This document shows, in pieces, positions 25,546-34,574 of a DNA stretch of 64,000 nt. The position numbers and the translations under genes were made by a program. Source of the DNA: Clostridia bacterium (GTDB taxonomy: Bacteria > Bacillota > Clostridia > Oscillospirales > Acutalibacteraceae). The notes beneath the pieces were generated by a model. The model saw only the letters and a program-made list of their open reading frames with translations. It had not been told where the DNA came from and did not search any database. The number at the start of each line of letters is the position of its first letter. The first letter of the stretch is position 1. The stretch covers positions 39,743 to 103,742 of the forward strand of contig JAFQBE010000021.1 in assembly GCA_017416765.1 (NCBI GenBank), given 5' to 3'.

Positions 25546-26961
25546 ATGAAAAAATGTGTGAAATCTGCTTTAAGTATATTGCTGGCACTGACTCTTGTTT
25601 TCGGTACAGCGGCAATTGCTTTTGCAGAAAAAGCGGAATGTGATTGCGGTGACGCACCTGTTGTTTTTGTTGAAGGTATAGGTACTACGCTTTATCTTAA
25701 AGATAAAAACGGCGAAGAAAAAACGGCCTTCCCCATGTCAACGGATATTATCCTCACTTCACTTGCAAAGTTTATCCCTACGGTTCTTATCTCAACAACC
25801 TTCGGCGGCTGGAATTCTTTCAGCAAGTCGCTTGCGCTTTTTGCAGGTGAGCTTTTCTCCGAGGTTGATTGCGATGAAAACGGCGATTCTGTTCTGCCTG
25901 TTTATGCGGAAGAACCCGATGAACCTCTGGTATCGGAGCATACCGACGGCACAAATATTTATTCGTTCCGTTATGATTGGCGTCTTGACCCCTACGAAAC
26001 AGCAAAGAAGCTTGATAAATATATTGATGAAATAATAAAAGCAACAGGTCACAGCAAGGTTGTTCTCAGCGCATACAGCGAGGGCGGTGAAATTACGCTT
26101 GCTTACCTTGATGCTTACGGTTCATCAAAACTTGAAAAGTATATTACACAGTGTTCCGCTTTTCAGGGTCTTACCCTTATCGGCGAGGTTTTTACAAATA
26201 ATGTCGGTGTTGACGGTAAGGTTCTTGCCGATTTCCTTGTAAATATTGTCGGTAATACCGGCGCGGGTGATGGCGTTGTAAAGCTGCTTGATTTTCTGCG
26301 CTATACAGGCATTTATGCAGGTGTTGCAAAACTTCTTGATACCGTGCTTGATAACTGCTTTGCCGATATTTACGATGTTATTGCACGCGATATGTTTGCC
26401 TGTATGCCCGGTATATTCAACTTTGTGCCTGCAAGCTATTTTGATAAGGCCATAGATATGCTTTTCGGCAACGATAAAAAGACCTATTCAAAGCTTATTG
26501 AACGTGTCACAAGATACCATAAGGCACAGGTTAATGCAAAAAGCATTATTGAAAAAGCGCATAAAAACGGTGTTGCCATAGCTCTTGTTTCAAATTACGA
26601 TTGCTACCCGATGCCGCTTACAGGCGATATAATCTATCAGTCCGATATGCTTATTGATTCGGCTAATTCCTCGGGCGGTGCTGCTTTCGCACCCCTTGGC
26701 GAAACCTTTGCAGACGGCTATAAGCAGGCAAATAAGGATGAGCACAACCACCTTTCACCCGACGGTAAGGTTGACGCTTCAACCTGTATGTTCCCCGAAT
26801 ATACATGGTTTGTTGCGGGATATAACCATTGGAACACCTGCGATGAGTTTATTCACTGGCTCTATTGGTACGACGGTCAGCCGACTGTACGCACGAATAA
26901 AAACTATCCGCAGTTCATGAAGGGTAATGCTGCAGCGCTTACGGTTGCACCGCAGAAATAA
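25546..26961 (+). CDS. Secreted LCAT-like alpha/beta hydrolase (lipase/esterase)
   Basis: The 471-residue protein starts with a clear signal peptide (LSILLALTLVFGTAAIAFA, cleavage near residue 27). VVFVEGIGTTLYLKDK, the YSFRYDWRLDPYETAKKL segment and the nucleophile elbow LSAYSEGGE (Ser in A-Y-S-E-G) match the lecithin:cholesterol acyltransferase-like branch of alpha/beta hydrolases. The HNHLSPDGKVDASTCMFPE stretch and YNHWNTCDEF probably supply the Asp/His part of the triad. It should act outside the cell on lipids or esters. It ends with a strong terminator. Confidence 0.75.
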   Translation: MKKCVKSALSILLALTLVFGTAAIAFAEKAECDCGDAPVVFVEGIGTTLYLKDKNGEEKTAFPMSTDIILTSLAKFIPTVLISTTFGGWNSFSKSLALFAGELFSEVDCDENGDSVLPVYAEEPDEPLVSEHTDGTNIYSFRYDWRLDPYETAKKLDKYIDEIIKATGHSKVVLSAYSEGGEITLAYLDAYGSSKLEKYITQCSAFQGLTLIGEVFTNNVGVDGKVLADFLVNIVGNTGAGDGVVKLLDFLRYTGIYAGVAKLLDTVLDNCFADIYDVIARDMFACMPGIFNFVPASYFDKAIDMLFGNDKKTYSKLIERVTRYHKAQVNAKSIIEKAHKNGVAIALVSNYDCYPMPLTGDIIYQSDMLIDSANSSGGAAFAPLGETFADGYKQANKDEHNHLSPDGKVDASTCMFPEYTWFVAGYNHWNTCDEFIHWLYWYDGQPTVRTNKNYPQFMKGNAAALTVAPQK

Positions 26962-26975
26962 AACAAAATATCTTT

Positions 26976-27014
26976 TACGGCTTACACAGCAAAAAATGTG
27001 TAAGCCGTATTTTT
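26976..27014 (+). terminator. Rho-independent terminator
   Basis: A 13-bp stem (26976-26988 with 26997-27009) with an A-rich loop, followed by TTTTT. Confidence 0.9.
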
Positions 27015-27041
27015 ATTACAATAAATTATATTTTTTTATCG

Positions 27042-27065
27042 TGTAAAATCGACCGTAATTTTACA
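27042..27065. promoter_or_regulatory. Operator-like inverted repeat upstream of spoIIGA
   Basis: TGTAAAAT (27042-27049) and ATTTTACA (27058-27065) form an 8-bp inverted repeat with an 8-base gap, about 36 bases before the spoIIGA start. The regulator is unknown. Confidence 0.4.
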
Positions 27066-27100
27066 GCCGGAGTTATACAATTTATATCAGTATCAAGGCG

Positions 27101-28024
27101 GTGAGTACAATAAAGCAGGTTGTATATGTCGATGTGCTGTTTGCGCTTAATATGATAATCAGCTTTTTTCTGATTTCTGCGGCAAAACGCATCTGCAGGC
27201 AGAGAATTAACACATGGCGGGTTCTGTTCGGTGCGGTGGCAGGCGGAGTTTATTCGCTGGCAATTTTTTTGCCTCAGATACATACGCTGCTAAGCCTTGC
27301 GTGCAGAGCTGTGTTTATGTTGTTATTAACGGCTGTTGTTTTCGGCTTTGGCAGCATCAGGCGTTTTTTCAGGTGCTTTGCCTCGCTTTTTGTTGTAAGC
27401 TTTGTGCTGTCGGGTGCGCTTATGGCAGTATGGCTGCTTTTTAAGCCGCAGGCTTTGTTGATTAAAAACGGCTCGGTTTATTTCGATATAAGCTTCCTCA
27501 ACCTTGTTTTGGCTGCGGCGGCTTTATATGCAGCGGTGTGGCTTTTCAAACGCTTCTTTTCGCCTAAATCAGACGAAACGGCAGAGTGTGAGGTGCTTAT
27601 AAAGTGCGGCGAAAGATTTGTAAAAACTAAAGGAATAATTGATACCGGCAACACACTTACAGACAGCTTTACCGGCAAAAAGGTAAGTGTCGCTGATAAA
27701 TCAACGGCGCTTGCTCTTTTGCCGTTTGATGCGGCTGAATGTGTAGAACGAAGGAATTTCGAAAAACTGCCGCCGTATATGCACCTTACCGTTTCGCATA
27801 CTGTGGGCGGTGAAGGGCTGCTGCCTGTTTTTGAAACGGATTTATTAAAAATAACGGTAAAAGAAAGAACTGTTGAAATTAAAAATGCCGCTGTTGCGGT
27901 AAGTGAAGTTGATGCTTTCAGAAATTTCGGTATACTTATTAATTCACAACTGATAGGGGAAGATGAGCTTGATAAAAAAACTGATACAAAAAATAAAACG
28001 GCTTTTTCTGAAAAGGAAAAGTAA
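27101..28024 (+). CDS. spoIIGA: Sigma-E processing peptidase SpoIIGA
   Basis: This membrane aspartic protease cleaves pro-sigma-E in the mother cell. The 307-residue product has five N-terminal membrane helices (to about residue 150) and a cytoplasmic protease domain with [17 protein letters not shown], the D-T/S-G active site, and LPVFETDLL further on. The GTG at 27101 has AAGG too close to it. The family normally begins right at MK-x-x-x-YVDV, which would correspond to an ATA codon at 27110, and GGCGGTGAG at 27097-27105 is well placed for that codon. It overlaps sigE by 62 bases, as expected for coupled expression. Confidence 0.93.
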   Translation: MSTIKQVVYVDVLFALNMIISFFLISAAKRICRQRINTWRVLFGAVAGGVYSLAIFLPQIHTLLSLACRAVFMLLLTAVVFGFGSIRRFFRCFASLFVVSFVLSGALMAVWLLFKPQALLIKNGSVYFDISFLNLVLAAAALYAAVWLFKRFFSPKSDETAECEVLIKCGERFVKTKGIIDTGNTLTDSFTGKKVSVADKSTALALLPFDAAECVERRNFEKLPPYMHLTVSHTVGGEGLLPVFETDLLKITVKERTVEIKNAAVAVSEVDAFRNFGILINSQLIGEDELDKKTDTKNKTAFSEKEK

Positions 28025-28682
28025 GTCGGTTTATTACATAAACGGTCCGCAGACTCTGCCGCCGCCTTTAACAGACGAAGATGAACGGCAGATAATGCTT
28101 CGCATTGAGCAGGGAGACGAATCTGCACGCGAACCGCTGATTGTGCATAACCTGCGGCTTGTTGTTTATATTGCCCGAAAGTTTGAAAATTCGGGCGTGA
28201 ATATTGAAGACCTTATTTCTATAGGTACAATAGGGCTTATCAAGGCGGTCAATACCTTCAGCCCGTCGCGCAATATAAAGCTTGCTACATATGCCTCACG
28301 CTGTATTGAAAACGAAATTTTAATGCATATGCGCAAAATTACAAACATTAAAACCGAGGTGTCAATTGATGAACCGCTCAATGTGGACTGGGACGGTAAC
28401 GAGCTTTTGCTTTCCGATGTGCTCGGCAGTGAACCCGATGAAGTAAATGTTGAAATTGAACACGAAGCAGAAGCGGATGCATTGATAAAAATAGTTGATT
28501 CTCTGGGCGAAAGGGAACGCAGAATAATGTGTATGCGCTTTGGCATAGGCGGCGAAACCGAACGCACTCAAAAAGAGGTTGCGGATTTGCTCGGAATATC
28601 GCAGAGCTATATTTCCCGCCTTGAAAAACGAATACTTGAACGGATTAAAACAGAGCTTGAAGCTGTATTTACAAAAGTATAA
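27963..28682 (+). CDS. sigE: RNA polymerase sporulation sigma factor SigE (pro-sigma-E)
   Basis: The 239-residue mother-cell sigma factor is made as an inactive precursor. A basic amphipathic pro-sequence (residues 1 to about 22: [17 protein letters not shown]) precedes [14 protein letters not shown], the usual region around the SpoIIGA cut. Regions 2 to 4 follow: [50 protein letters not shown] and [22 protein letters not shown] lies before the ATG, inside spoIIGA. In B. subtilis sigG comes next; here tmcAL follows after a terminator. Confidence 0.97.
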   Translation: MSLIKKLIQKIKRLFLKRKSKSVYYINGPQTLPPPLTDEDERQIMLRIEQGDESAREPLIVHNLRLVVYIARKFENSGVNIEDLISIGTIGLIKAVNTFSPSRNIKLATYASRCIENEILMHMRKITNIKTEVSIDEPLNVDWDGNELLLSDVLGSEPDEVNVEIEHEAEADALIKIVDSLGERERRIMCMRFGIGGETERTQKEVADLLGISQSYISRLEKRILERIKTELEAVFTKV

Positions 28683-28691
28683 AAATGTTGT

Positions 28692-28732
28692 AAAATGTGA
28701 ACTGTAATTAATGCGGTTCACATTTTTGTTTT
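28692..28732 (+). terminator. Terminator after sigE
   Basis: An 11-bp stem (28692-28702 with 28716-28726) followed by TGTTTTT. Confidence 0.8.
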
Positions 28733-28747
28733 TGGTGGTGAAACTTT

Positions 28748-29911
28748 TTGAAAACAGCGGCTGTTGTTGCGGAATACAATCCCTTTCACAAGGGGCATGA
28801 ATATCAGCTTGAAATGACGCGTAAAGCGGGCGCAACACACATTGTCGCCATAATGAGCGGCAATTTTGTTCAGCGCGGTGAAGCCGCCGTTTACGATAAG
28901 TTCCTGCGTGCAAAGGCGGCAGTCAGCTGCGGTGCGGATTTGGTGGTTGAGCTTCCGTTACCTTGGGCAATGTCGGGCGCACAGAGCTTTGCGCGCGGCG
29001 CAGTCAGCATCGCAAGGTCACTCGGTTGTGTCGATATGCTTTCCTTCGGCTGTGAAAGCGGCGATTTGCAGAAGTTAATGCAGCTTGCCCGTGCTGTCTG
29101 TTCTGCCGAATATGAGAATCTGATTTCGAAGTATCTGAAAACCGAAGCTAATTTTGCTTCTGCCCGTCAGATGGCAGCAGCAAAGCTGCTTGGTGAAGAT
29201 GCGGCAATCCTGCTTGAAAGCCCGAATAATATTCTGGCGGTTGAATATATTGCCGCAGCGGAAAATATGAGTTGCGGCTTTGAATTCAATGCGGTTGCCC
29301 GTATGGGGGACGGATATAATTCCTGTATTCACAGCGGCAGCGGTTATGCTTCTGCAACTGCAATAAGAAAGCAGATTAAGCAAAACAGCTTGGATTTATC
29401 TTTAGTACCCTCAACGGCGGCAGGGCTTTATACAGCCGATTATGCCGATGAAGCAAGGCTTGAAACAGCTCTGCTTTATGCGCTGCGCCGTATGGATATA
29501 AATGAAATTGCACAGGCACCCGATATATCCGAAGGAATTGAAAACAGAATTTATTCTGCTGTTGAGAAAGCCTGCAGTTATAATGAATTGTTTGAGCTTA
29601 TAAAAACCAAGCGTTACCCCGATGCGCGTATACGCAGGATTATATTAAGCCTGTTTCTGGGAATTAAAAAGGAACATTCTGTCGGTTTGCCGCCGTATAT
29701 ACGCGTGCTTGCCTGCGGAGAAAAGGGCAGGGAAGTGCTTAAAGCCGCAAAACCGCTTGTGCCTTTGGCTGCCCGCGCATCGCAGATTAATGAGCTTTCT
29801 GACAGCGCCAAGCAGATTTTCAAACTTGAATGTAAAGCAGACGATACACACGCACTCTGCTTTTCAAAGCCGCATGAATGCGGCAGATATTTTAAAACAC
29901 AAGTTTTTTAA
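28748..29911 (+). CDS. tmcAL: tRNA(Met) cytidine acetate ligase TmcAL
   Basis: The 387-residue enzyme (formerly YlbM) uses acetate and ATP to form N4-acetylcytidine at the wobble base of elongator tRNA-Met. The nucleotidyltransferase H-x-G-H motif is in AEYNPFHKGHEYQLE, followed by MSGNFVQRGEAAVYDKFLRA and ADLVVELPLPWAMSGAQSFA. The TTG start at 28748 is supported by GGTGGTGA 6 bases upstream. The epimerase gene begins 17 bases after its stop and may be co-transcribed. Confidence 0.93.
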   Translation: MKTAAVVAEYNPFHKGHEYQLEMTRKAGATHIVAIMSGNFVQRGEAAVYDKFLRAKAAVSCGADLVVELPLPWAMSGAQSFARGAVSIARSLGCVDMLSFGCESGDLQKLMQLARAVCSAEYENLISKYLKTEANFASARQMAAAKLLGEDAAILLESPNNILAVEYIAAAENMSCGFEFNAVARMGDGYNSCIHSGSGYASATAIRKQIKQNSLDLSLVPSTAAGLYTADYADEARLETALLYALRRMDINEIAQAPDISEGIENRIYSAVEKACSYNELFELIKTKRYPDARIRRIILSLFLGIKKEHSVGLPPYIRVLACGEKGREVLKAAKPLVPLAARASQINELSDSAKQIFKLECKADDTHALCFSKPHECGRYFKTQVF

Positions 29912-29928
29912 TTACGGAGGGAAAATAT

Positions 29929-30753
29929 ATGTATCTTGGTATTATCAACGGTTGGTCAGATGGCTGCATCAAAGCAGTCAGCGAAAAAGGTTTGAAGTGG
30001 GTTGAATTCTGCGTAAACCACAATTATGACAGCGCAGAGGTTCTTGCACAGGCGGATTCAATAGCCGCAAGCTGTGAAAAATACGGCGTAAAGGTCGGCT
30101 CAATCGGCCGATGGGGTATGGACAGGGTTGACGACAATGGCGAAATAATCCCCGAAGCCTTACAGCACGATAAAAACTGTATTGATTTGGCTTCAAAGCT
30201 GGGTTGTCCCGTATTCAACTGCGGCTGTAACGAGGTTGAAAGCAAGAGCTTTATGGAAAACTGCGATATAGCAATAAACTATCTTTCAAAGCTGATTGAA
30301 TACGGCAAGGAGAAGAATGTTAAAATCGCTGTTTACAATTGTGATTGGGCAAACTTTGTTGTTGAAGATAATGCCTGGAGCGTGGTGCTTGGCAGGCTGC
30401 CTGAGCTTGGTATTAAGTACGATACATCGCATTGCATCAACCGCGGCGGCGATTACCTTGCCGAAATGGAAAAATGGGGCGACAGATTCTATCATTTCCA
30501 TATCAAGGGCACACTCTACATAAATGGCGAGCATTACGATGACCCGCCTGCAGGTCTGGACGATGTAAAATGGGGTCCCGTTTTTGCTCTGCTTTATATA
30601 AAGAAATATAACGGTATGCTTTCCATTGAGCCGCATTCAAGCAAATGGGACGGCGCTGTGGGTCAGTGGGGCGTTGATTTTACTATCAATTACATCAAGC
30701 CCTTTATCATGCCGGAAGATTATTCATACGACGAAAATCCGTATATGCCGTAA
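29929..30753 (+). CDS. Sugar phosphate isomerase/epimerase, xylose isomerase-like TIM barrel
   Basis: The 274-residue protein is a single AP endonuclease 2-type TIM barrel. Metal-binding residues fit the Glu/Asp/His ends of strands: KWVEFCVNH, KIAVYNCDWANF, YDTSHCINRGG, FYHFHIKGT, and SIEPHS. This family isomerises or epimerises sugars and inositol derivatives; the specific substrate cannot be read. It has a strong GGAGGG ribosome site. The nearest metabolically related genes, the iolB-like gene and the DHDPS-family gene, are far away. A hairpin array starts immediately after its stop codon. Confidence 0.85.
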   Translation: MYLGIINGWSDGCIKAVSEKGLKWVEFCVNHNYDSAEVLAQADSIAASCEKYGVKVGSIGRWGMDRVDDNGEIIPEALQHDKNCIDLASKLGCPVFNCGCNEVESKSFMENCDIAINYLSKLIEYGKEKNVKIAVYNCDWANFVVEDNAWSVVLGRLPELGIKYDTSHCINRGGDYLAEMEKWGDRFYHFHIKGTLYINGEHYDDPPAGLDDVKWGPVFALLYIKKYNGMLSIEPHSSKWDGAVGQWGVDFTINYIKPFIMPEDYSYDENPYMP

Positions 30754-30754
30754 T

Positions 30755-30985
30755 TGCAATTCAGCTTTGCTGAATTGCAGCGATATAAATCCCTTACGGG
30801 ATTTGCGATATATTGCGTTGCAATGCGATATATACCTTCGGTATACGATATGCGCTGCGGCGCATGGGGATTTATATCATATCGCAGGCGAGTTTTATCG
30901 AGCCTATATCGCAATTTCATTTATGAAATTATATCGTATTTGCCGTCAGGCAAATATATCGCAAAACATCCCGACAAACTTTAAT
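30755..30985. repeat. Array of short perfect hairpins separated by GCGATAT / ATATCGC
   Basis: At least six small palindromes follow one another: GCAATTCAGC/GCTGAATTGC (30756-30778), AAATCCC/GGGATTT, ATTGC/GCAAT, ATACC/GGTAT, TGCGC/GCGCA, AATTTCAT/ATGAAATT and ATTTGCC/GGCAAAT. Most have 2-4 base loops, and most are spaced by GCGATAT or its complement. The left GCGATATAAATCCC can also pair with GGGATTTATATC at 30868-30879, closing a larger structure. The first hairpin may end transcription of the epimerase gene. I see no gene in this stretch. Confidence 0.75.
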
Positions 30986-31004
30986 TTACGAAAGGACTAT
31001 AATA

Positions 31005-31181
31005 ATGAAAGAATATAAATTGGTTTATTTAAACAAAGGGTTGAAAGTGTCCCGCGAAAAAGATTTGGAACAGGCTCAGGATGTTATAAATGAGTATATT
31101 GCCGAAGGCTGGGAACTGCAGCAGATTATATCGCCCAACGATATAATGGGTGCATTAGTAGGCGTGTTTTATAAAGAGTAA
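31005..31181 (+). CDS. DUF4177 domain protein
   Basis: A 58-residue protein with AAAGGA 8 bases before its ATG. It begins KEYKLVYLNKGLKVSREKD and contains VINEYIAEGWELQQIISPND and GVFYKE. The Y-K-x-V-x-L start, the N-E-x-x-x-E-GWEL core and the C-terminal F-x-K are the pattern of DUF4177, a small beta-alpha-beta-beta domain of unknown function. It lies between the hairpin array and an AraC-type regulator and was probably transcribed from within or upstream of the array. Confidence 0.75.
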   Translation: MKEYKLVYLNKGLKVSREKDLEQAQDVINEYIAEGWELQQIISPNDIMGALVGVFYKE

Positions 31182-31254
31182 TAAGTATTATGATTTGTCC
31201 ACATAAATCAAGAATAAATCGTTATCCTGCGATATAATGGTTTAAGGGTGCTTT

Positions 31255-32139
31255 ATGAACGGATTGGAAGCGGTTGTTGCTGCACAGGCTTTTATAAAAG
31301 AACATTATAATGACGATGGGTTTGGTGTTAAAGCTGTCACCGGCGCAGTCGGTTATTCCCGCCGTCAGTTGGACAGGCTATTTAAAAAGTATCTTCAAAT
31401 AACTCTTTTTGAATATATCAATGCAGTTGTGCTGAGCAGCAGCGCAGAAAAATTGCTGAACACAGAAAACAGTGTAATTGATGTTGCTTTGGAAAGCCAT
31501 TATGATTCTCATGAAGGGTATACCCGTTCTTTTGCAAAACGCTTTTCAATAACTCCCGATGAGTACCGTAAGAGCAGAATTGCCATTCCGCTATTTAAAC
31601 CGTATCCCGCAAATCATTCTCACCTTTTGAAAGGGGAACAAATAATGGATAATACTGCTGTTTGTACCGTTATACCTGTGGACAGACCGAAAAGAAAGCT
31701 GATTTATCTGCCATCAAAATCCGCAAGTTGTTATTTTTCTTATTGTGAAGAAGTTGGCTGCGGTTGGGAAGGCTTGCTTAACAGTATACCCGAAAAATTT
31801 GATACGGCAGCAATTCTTGATTTGCCCGAGTTTTTACATGAAAAAGGCTTTGGCAGTACCGCCGCGGGTGTAGAAGTTCCGTATGATTACGATAAGCCTT
31901 TGCCCGAAGGATATAAGGTTGCAGAGCTTTCCGAATGTACAATGCTTTATTTTCAAAGTGAACCTTTTGAAAATCCCGATGATTTCGGAGCATATATCGG
32001 TCAGGTTTTCAAAGCAAAAGAAAACTATAGTTTTGAACGCTACAGCTATAAAACTGCAAGCGATATTGCGCCCGCTTTCAATTTCGGCGCAGAACCCGAA
32101 ACAGGGGCAAGAATAGCTGTACCCGTAATTAAACTATGA
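31255..32139 (+). CDS. AraC family regulator with GyrI-like effector-binding domain
   Basis: The 294-residue protein has an N-terminal AraC DNA-binding domain with two helix-turn-helices (about residues 8-105; GVKAVTGAVGYSRRQLDRLF and FAKRFSITPDEYRKSR). The C-terminal half (about 125-294) looks like a GyrI/SOUL-type small-molecule-binding domain (WEGLLNSIPEKFDTAAILDLP; TAAGVEVPYDYDKPLPEGY). This is the Rob/SoxS-like arrangement used in drug or stress response. TATAAT at 31233-31238 is a likely -10, but no good -35 is seen. No obvious target gene lies alongside; PutP is downstream with its own promoter. Confidence 0.88.
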   Translation: MNGLEAVVAAQAFIKEHYNDDGFGVKAVTGAVGYSRRQLDRLFKKYLQITLFEYINAVVLSSSAEKLLNTENSVIDVALESHYDSHEGYTRSFAKRFSITPDEYRKSRIAIPLFKPYPANHSHLLKGEQIMDNTAVCTVIPVDRPKRKLIYLPSKSASCYFSYCEEVGCGWEGLLNSIPEKFDTAAILDLPEFLHEKGFGSTAAGVEVPYDYDKPLPEGYKVAELSECTMLYFQSEPFENPDDFGAYIGQVFKAKENYSFERYSYKTASDIAPAFNFGAEPETGARIAVPVIKL

Positions 32140-32142
32140 TGT

Positions 32143-32178
32143 AAACAGCCGTTTTTCTGAATGAAAATCGGCTGTTTT
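32143..32178 (+). terminator. Terminator after the AraC regulator
   Basis: AAACAGCCG (32143-32151) pairs with CGGCTGTTT (32169-32177). An inner TTTTC/GAAAA extends the stem, and Ts follow. Confidence 0.85.
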
Positions 32179-32258
32179 TGCATAATTATATATTTTATCA
32201 CAAAACTTCATATTTTACTTTTTCGATTTACCGCGTTAAAATATTTCTTCATAAACTC

Positions 32259-32288
32259 TTGACATTGTTTTGTGTTTGATTGTATAAT
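32259..32288 (+). promoter_or_regulatory. Strong promoter of putP
   Basis: Consensus TTGACA (32259-32264), an 18-base spacer and consensus TATAAT (32283-32288). Confidence 0.8.
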
Positions 32289-32336
32289 TATACCTATATT
32301 TTTTATGAACATTAAATACAGAAAGGTTATGAGATT

Positions 32337-33824
32337 ATGACTTCACAGCTCGCAGCATTTGTTCTCTATTTTGTTGTAGTTCTCGGTATCGGTCTTGTCT
32401 TCTTCTTTAAGTCAAAGGGCGGCGGAGAAAAGGACTACTTCCTCGGAGGCCGTTCAATGGGTCCGTGGGTTACAGCTTTGAGCGCACAGGCATCAGATAT
32501 GTCAGGTTGGCTGCTTATGGGTTTCCCCGGAAGTATACTTGCTTTTGGTATGGGACAGGTCTGGATTGGTATCGGTCTTGCGCTCGGTACAGCAGCAAAC
32601 TGGATTTTCGTTGCAAGAAGACTTCGCAGATTTTCACAGGTTGCAAACGATTCGATTACAATTCCGCAGTATCTGTCAAACCGCTTTATGGCAAAAAGCC
32701 GTGCGCTTCAGATTATTTGCGCAATTGTTTTCCTTGTTTTCTTTACAATCTATGTTGCATCAAGCTTTGTTGCAGGTCAGAAGGTTTTTATTCAGGTTGT
32801 TCCCCAGCTTGCTGAAACTCCGAACCTTGCACTTGTAATTTTTGCAGCAATCATTATTGTTTATACATTCCTCGGCGGCTTTAAAGCTGTTTGTTGGACT
32901 GACTTCTTCCAGGGCTTGATGATGCTTGCCGCATTGCTTGCTGTTCCCTTTATGCTTGCGTTTGCCCAGGAGCTTGATTTCAGCGTGTTTGAAGCAGCAG
33001 ATGGCGGTGTTAATCCGCTCAATCCTTTCTCTGCATCATGGAAGGATATTGTTTCCGGTTTGGCATGGGGTCTCGGTTACTTTGGTATGCCTCACATTAT
33101 TGTAAGATTCATGTCCACGAAGAATACAAAGGTTCTCAAAAAATCCGCAACAATCGGTATTGTATGGGTTGTTCTTTCACTCGGCGCAGCTATTGCAATG
33201 GCTATCCTCGGCAGAGCTTTTGCACCCACACAGGCACTTGTTGATGCAGGTCAGCAGGAACTTGTTTTTGTAACTCTTGCGCAGAAACTTTTCCCCGGAT
33301 TTATAGCAGGTCTTCTTCTTTCTGCTATCGTTGCTGCTGCTATGAGTACGGCTGATTCACAGCTTCTTGTTGCTTCATCTTCATTCACAAGCGATATTTA
33401 CAGACCCATATTCCGCAAGAATGCTTCCGATAAGGAAACACTCTGGGTAGGTCGTGTAGTTGTTCTTATTATTGCTGTTGTTGCTTATTTTATTGCAAGC
33501 AGTAAGTCAGAAGGTGCATCAAGCATCATGAGCCTTGTTGATAACGCATGGGGCGGCTTCGGTTCAGCCTTCGGTCCCGTTATCATTCTTTCACTTTTCT
33601 GGAAGAGAACTACATACAAGGGTGCTATTGCGGGCGTTGTCGGTGGCGCAGTTGTTGACGTTGCATGGATGCTTCTTCTTTCAGATACAGGTATTTACGA
33701 ACTGCTTCCCGGCTTTATTGCAGGCGCACTTTGCTGTATCATAGTTTCCCTTATAGATAAAAAGCCCTCCAAGGAAGTTGAAGAACTTTTCGAAACAGCA
33801 TCAAATATGTCACTTGAAGACTGA
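32337..33824 (+). CDS. putP: Sodium/proline symporter
   Basis: The 495-residue protein of the sodium:solute symporter family has about 13 membrane helices. KDYFLGGRSMGPWVTALSAQ, ASDMSGWLLMGFPGS, the central WTDFFQGLMMLAALL, and AAAMSTADSQLLVASSSF are the Na- and substrate-binding signatures of PutP. It brings in proline with sodium, as an osmolyte or a Stickland substrate. It is a single-gene unit with a consensus promoter and a strong terminator. The assignment to proline is by closest family, not proven. Confidence 0.9.
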   Translation: MTSQLAAFVLYFVVVLGIGLVFFFKSKGGGEKDYFLGGRSMGPWVTALSAQASDMSGWLLMGFPGSILAFGMGQVWIGIGLALGTAANWIFVARRLRRFSQVANDSITIPQYLSNRFMAKSRALQIICAIVFLVFFTIYVASSFVAGQKVFIQVVPQLAETPNLALVIFAAIIIVYTFLGGFKAVCWTDFFQGLMMLAALLAVPFMLAFAQELDFSVFEAADGGVNPLNPFSASWKDIVSGLAWGLGYFGMPHIIVRFMSTKNTKVLKKSATIGIVWVVLSLGAAIAMAILGRAFAPTQALVDAGQQELVFVTLAQKLFPGFIAGLLLSAIVAAAMSTADSQLLVASSSFTSDIYRPIFRKNASDKETLWVGRVVVLIIAVVAYFIASSKSEGASSIMSLVDNAWGGFGSAFGPVIILSLFWKRTTYKGAIAGVVGGAVVDVAWMLLLSDTGIYELLPGFIAGALCCIIVSLIDKKPSKEVEELFETASNMSLED

Positions 33825-33839
33825 TAATTTACAAAAAAC

Positions 33840-33883
33840 AAGCAAGGTAATTACCCTAAAGGTTTTTACCTTGCTTATTTTTT
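33840..33883. terminator. Bidirectional terminator, putP / synthetase gene
   Basis: An 11-bp stem (33840-33850 with 33866-33876) followed by ATTTTTTA on the plus strand and by AAAAAA-complement Ts on the minus strand. It overlaps the end of the minus-strand gene. Confidence 0.85.
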
Positions 33884-34574
33884 ATTCTTTCATTACGCTT
33901 TTTCTCAGCTTGTCCATGCGCATATCAAGTGCGGCACTCTGTTCGGCACAGGCATATAATTCCTTTGCCATTTCTTCGGTAAATTCAAAATCCTTTTTGT
34001 ACCTCAGCTGATGTTCAAGGCTTGCCCAGAAGTCCATTGCCAGCGTGCGCAGCTGAATTTCAACCTTCATCAGCCGCTTTTCATGCTCTAAATAAATCGG
34101 TACGGCAACAATAAGATGAAGGCTGCGGTAGCCGTTTTCCTTCGGGCTTTCAATATAATCCTTTTTTCGTATGAGCATTATATCGTCCTGATTCAAAAGC
34201 GCGTCGGCTATTGAATAGACATCTTCGGGGAAGGAGCATATAACCCTGACCCCTGCAATATCGTTTATATAGTTTTCAACGCTTTCAACATCAAAGGGTA
34301 AATCTCTGCGTTCAATTTTTTCAATTATACTCGGCATGGATTTAATTCGTGTTTTGATGCTTGCAATGGGATTGCGGTCGTACATAAGCGAAAATTCTTC
34401 GTTGAGAACCTTCAGCTTTGTTTCTATTTCCATCATTGCGCAGCGGTAGTATGACATAAGCCGCTGGAATTCAAGGGTCTTTTTCTGTATCAGTTCAAGC
34501 CGTGTTTCTTTTTGCGTTGCCGTAAAAAGCTTTGCTTCAATAAGTGCTTCTTCGGCAGCTCTTTTAGATTTCAT
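33882..34574 (-). CDS. Small alarmone synthetase (GTP pyrophosphokinase family)
   Basis: The 230-residue cytoplasmic enzyme has only the (p)ppGpp synthetase domain, with no HD hydrolase and no TGS/ACT tail. Motifs include IKTRIKSMPSIIEKI, DIAGVRVICSF, SPKENGYRSLHLIV and VEIQLRTLAMDFWASLEHQL, which carry the nucleotide-binding and catalytic residues. It would make ppGpp or pppGpp under stress. Its start overlaps the end of the histidine kinase gene by 11 bases, so it is translated with the two-component system. A coiled-coil N-terminus (1-50) probably supports tetramer assembly. Confidence 0.9.
   Translation of the reverse strand: MKSKRAAEEALIEAKLFTATQKETRLELIQKKTLEFQRLMSYYRCAMMEIETKLKVLNEEFSLMYDRNPIASIKTRIKSMPSIIEKIERRDLPFDVESVENYINDIAGVRVICSFPEDVYSIADALLNQDDIMLIRKKDYIESPKENGYRSLHLIVAVPIYLEHEKRLMKVEIQLRTLAMDFWASLEHQLRYKKDFEFTEEMAKELYACAEQSAALDMRMDKLRKSVMKE

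Noticed and set aside
30755-30985. CRISPR array
   Set aside because: The units differ in length and sequence, the only constant part is 7 bases, and no cas gene is present.
30626-31018. Open frame running across the hairpin array
   Set aside because: It starts inside the epimerase gene, reads through palindromes and has no ribosome site.
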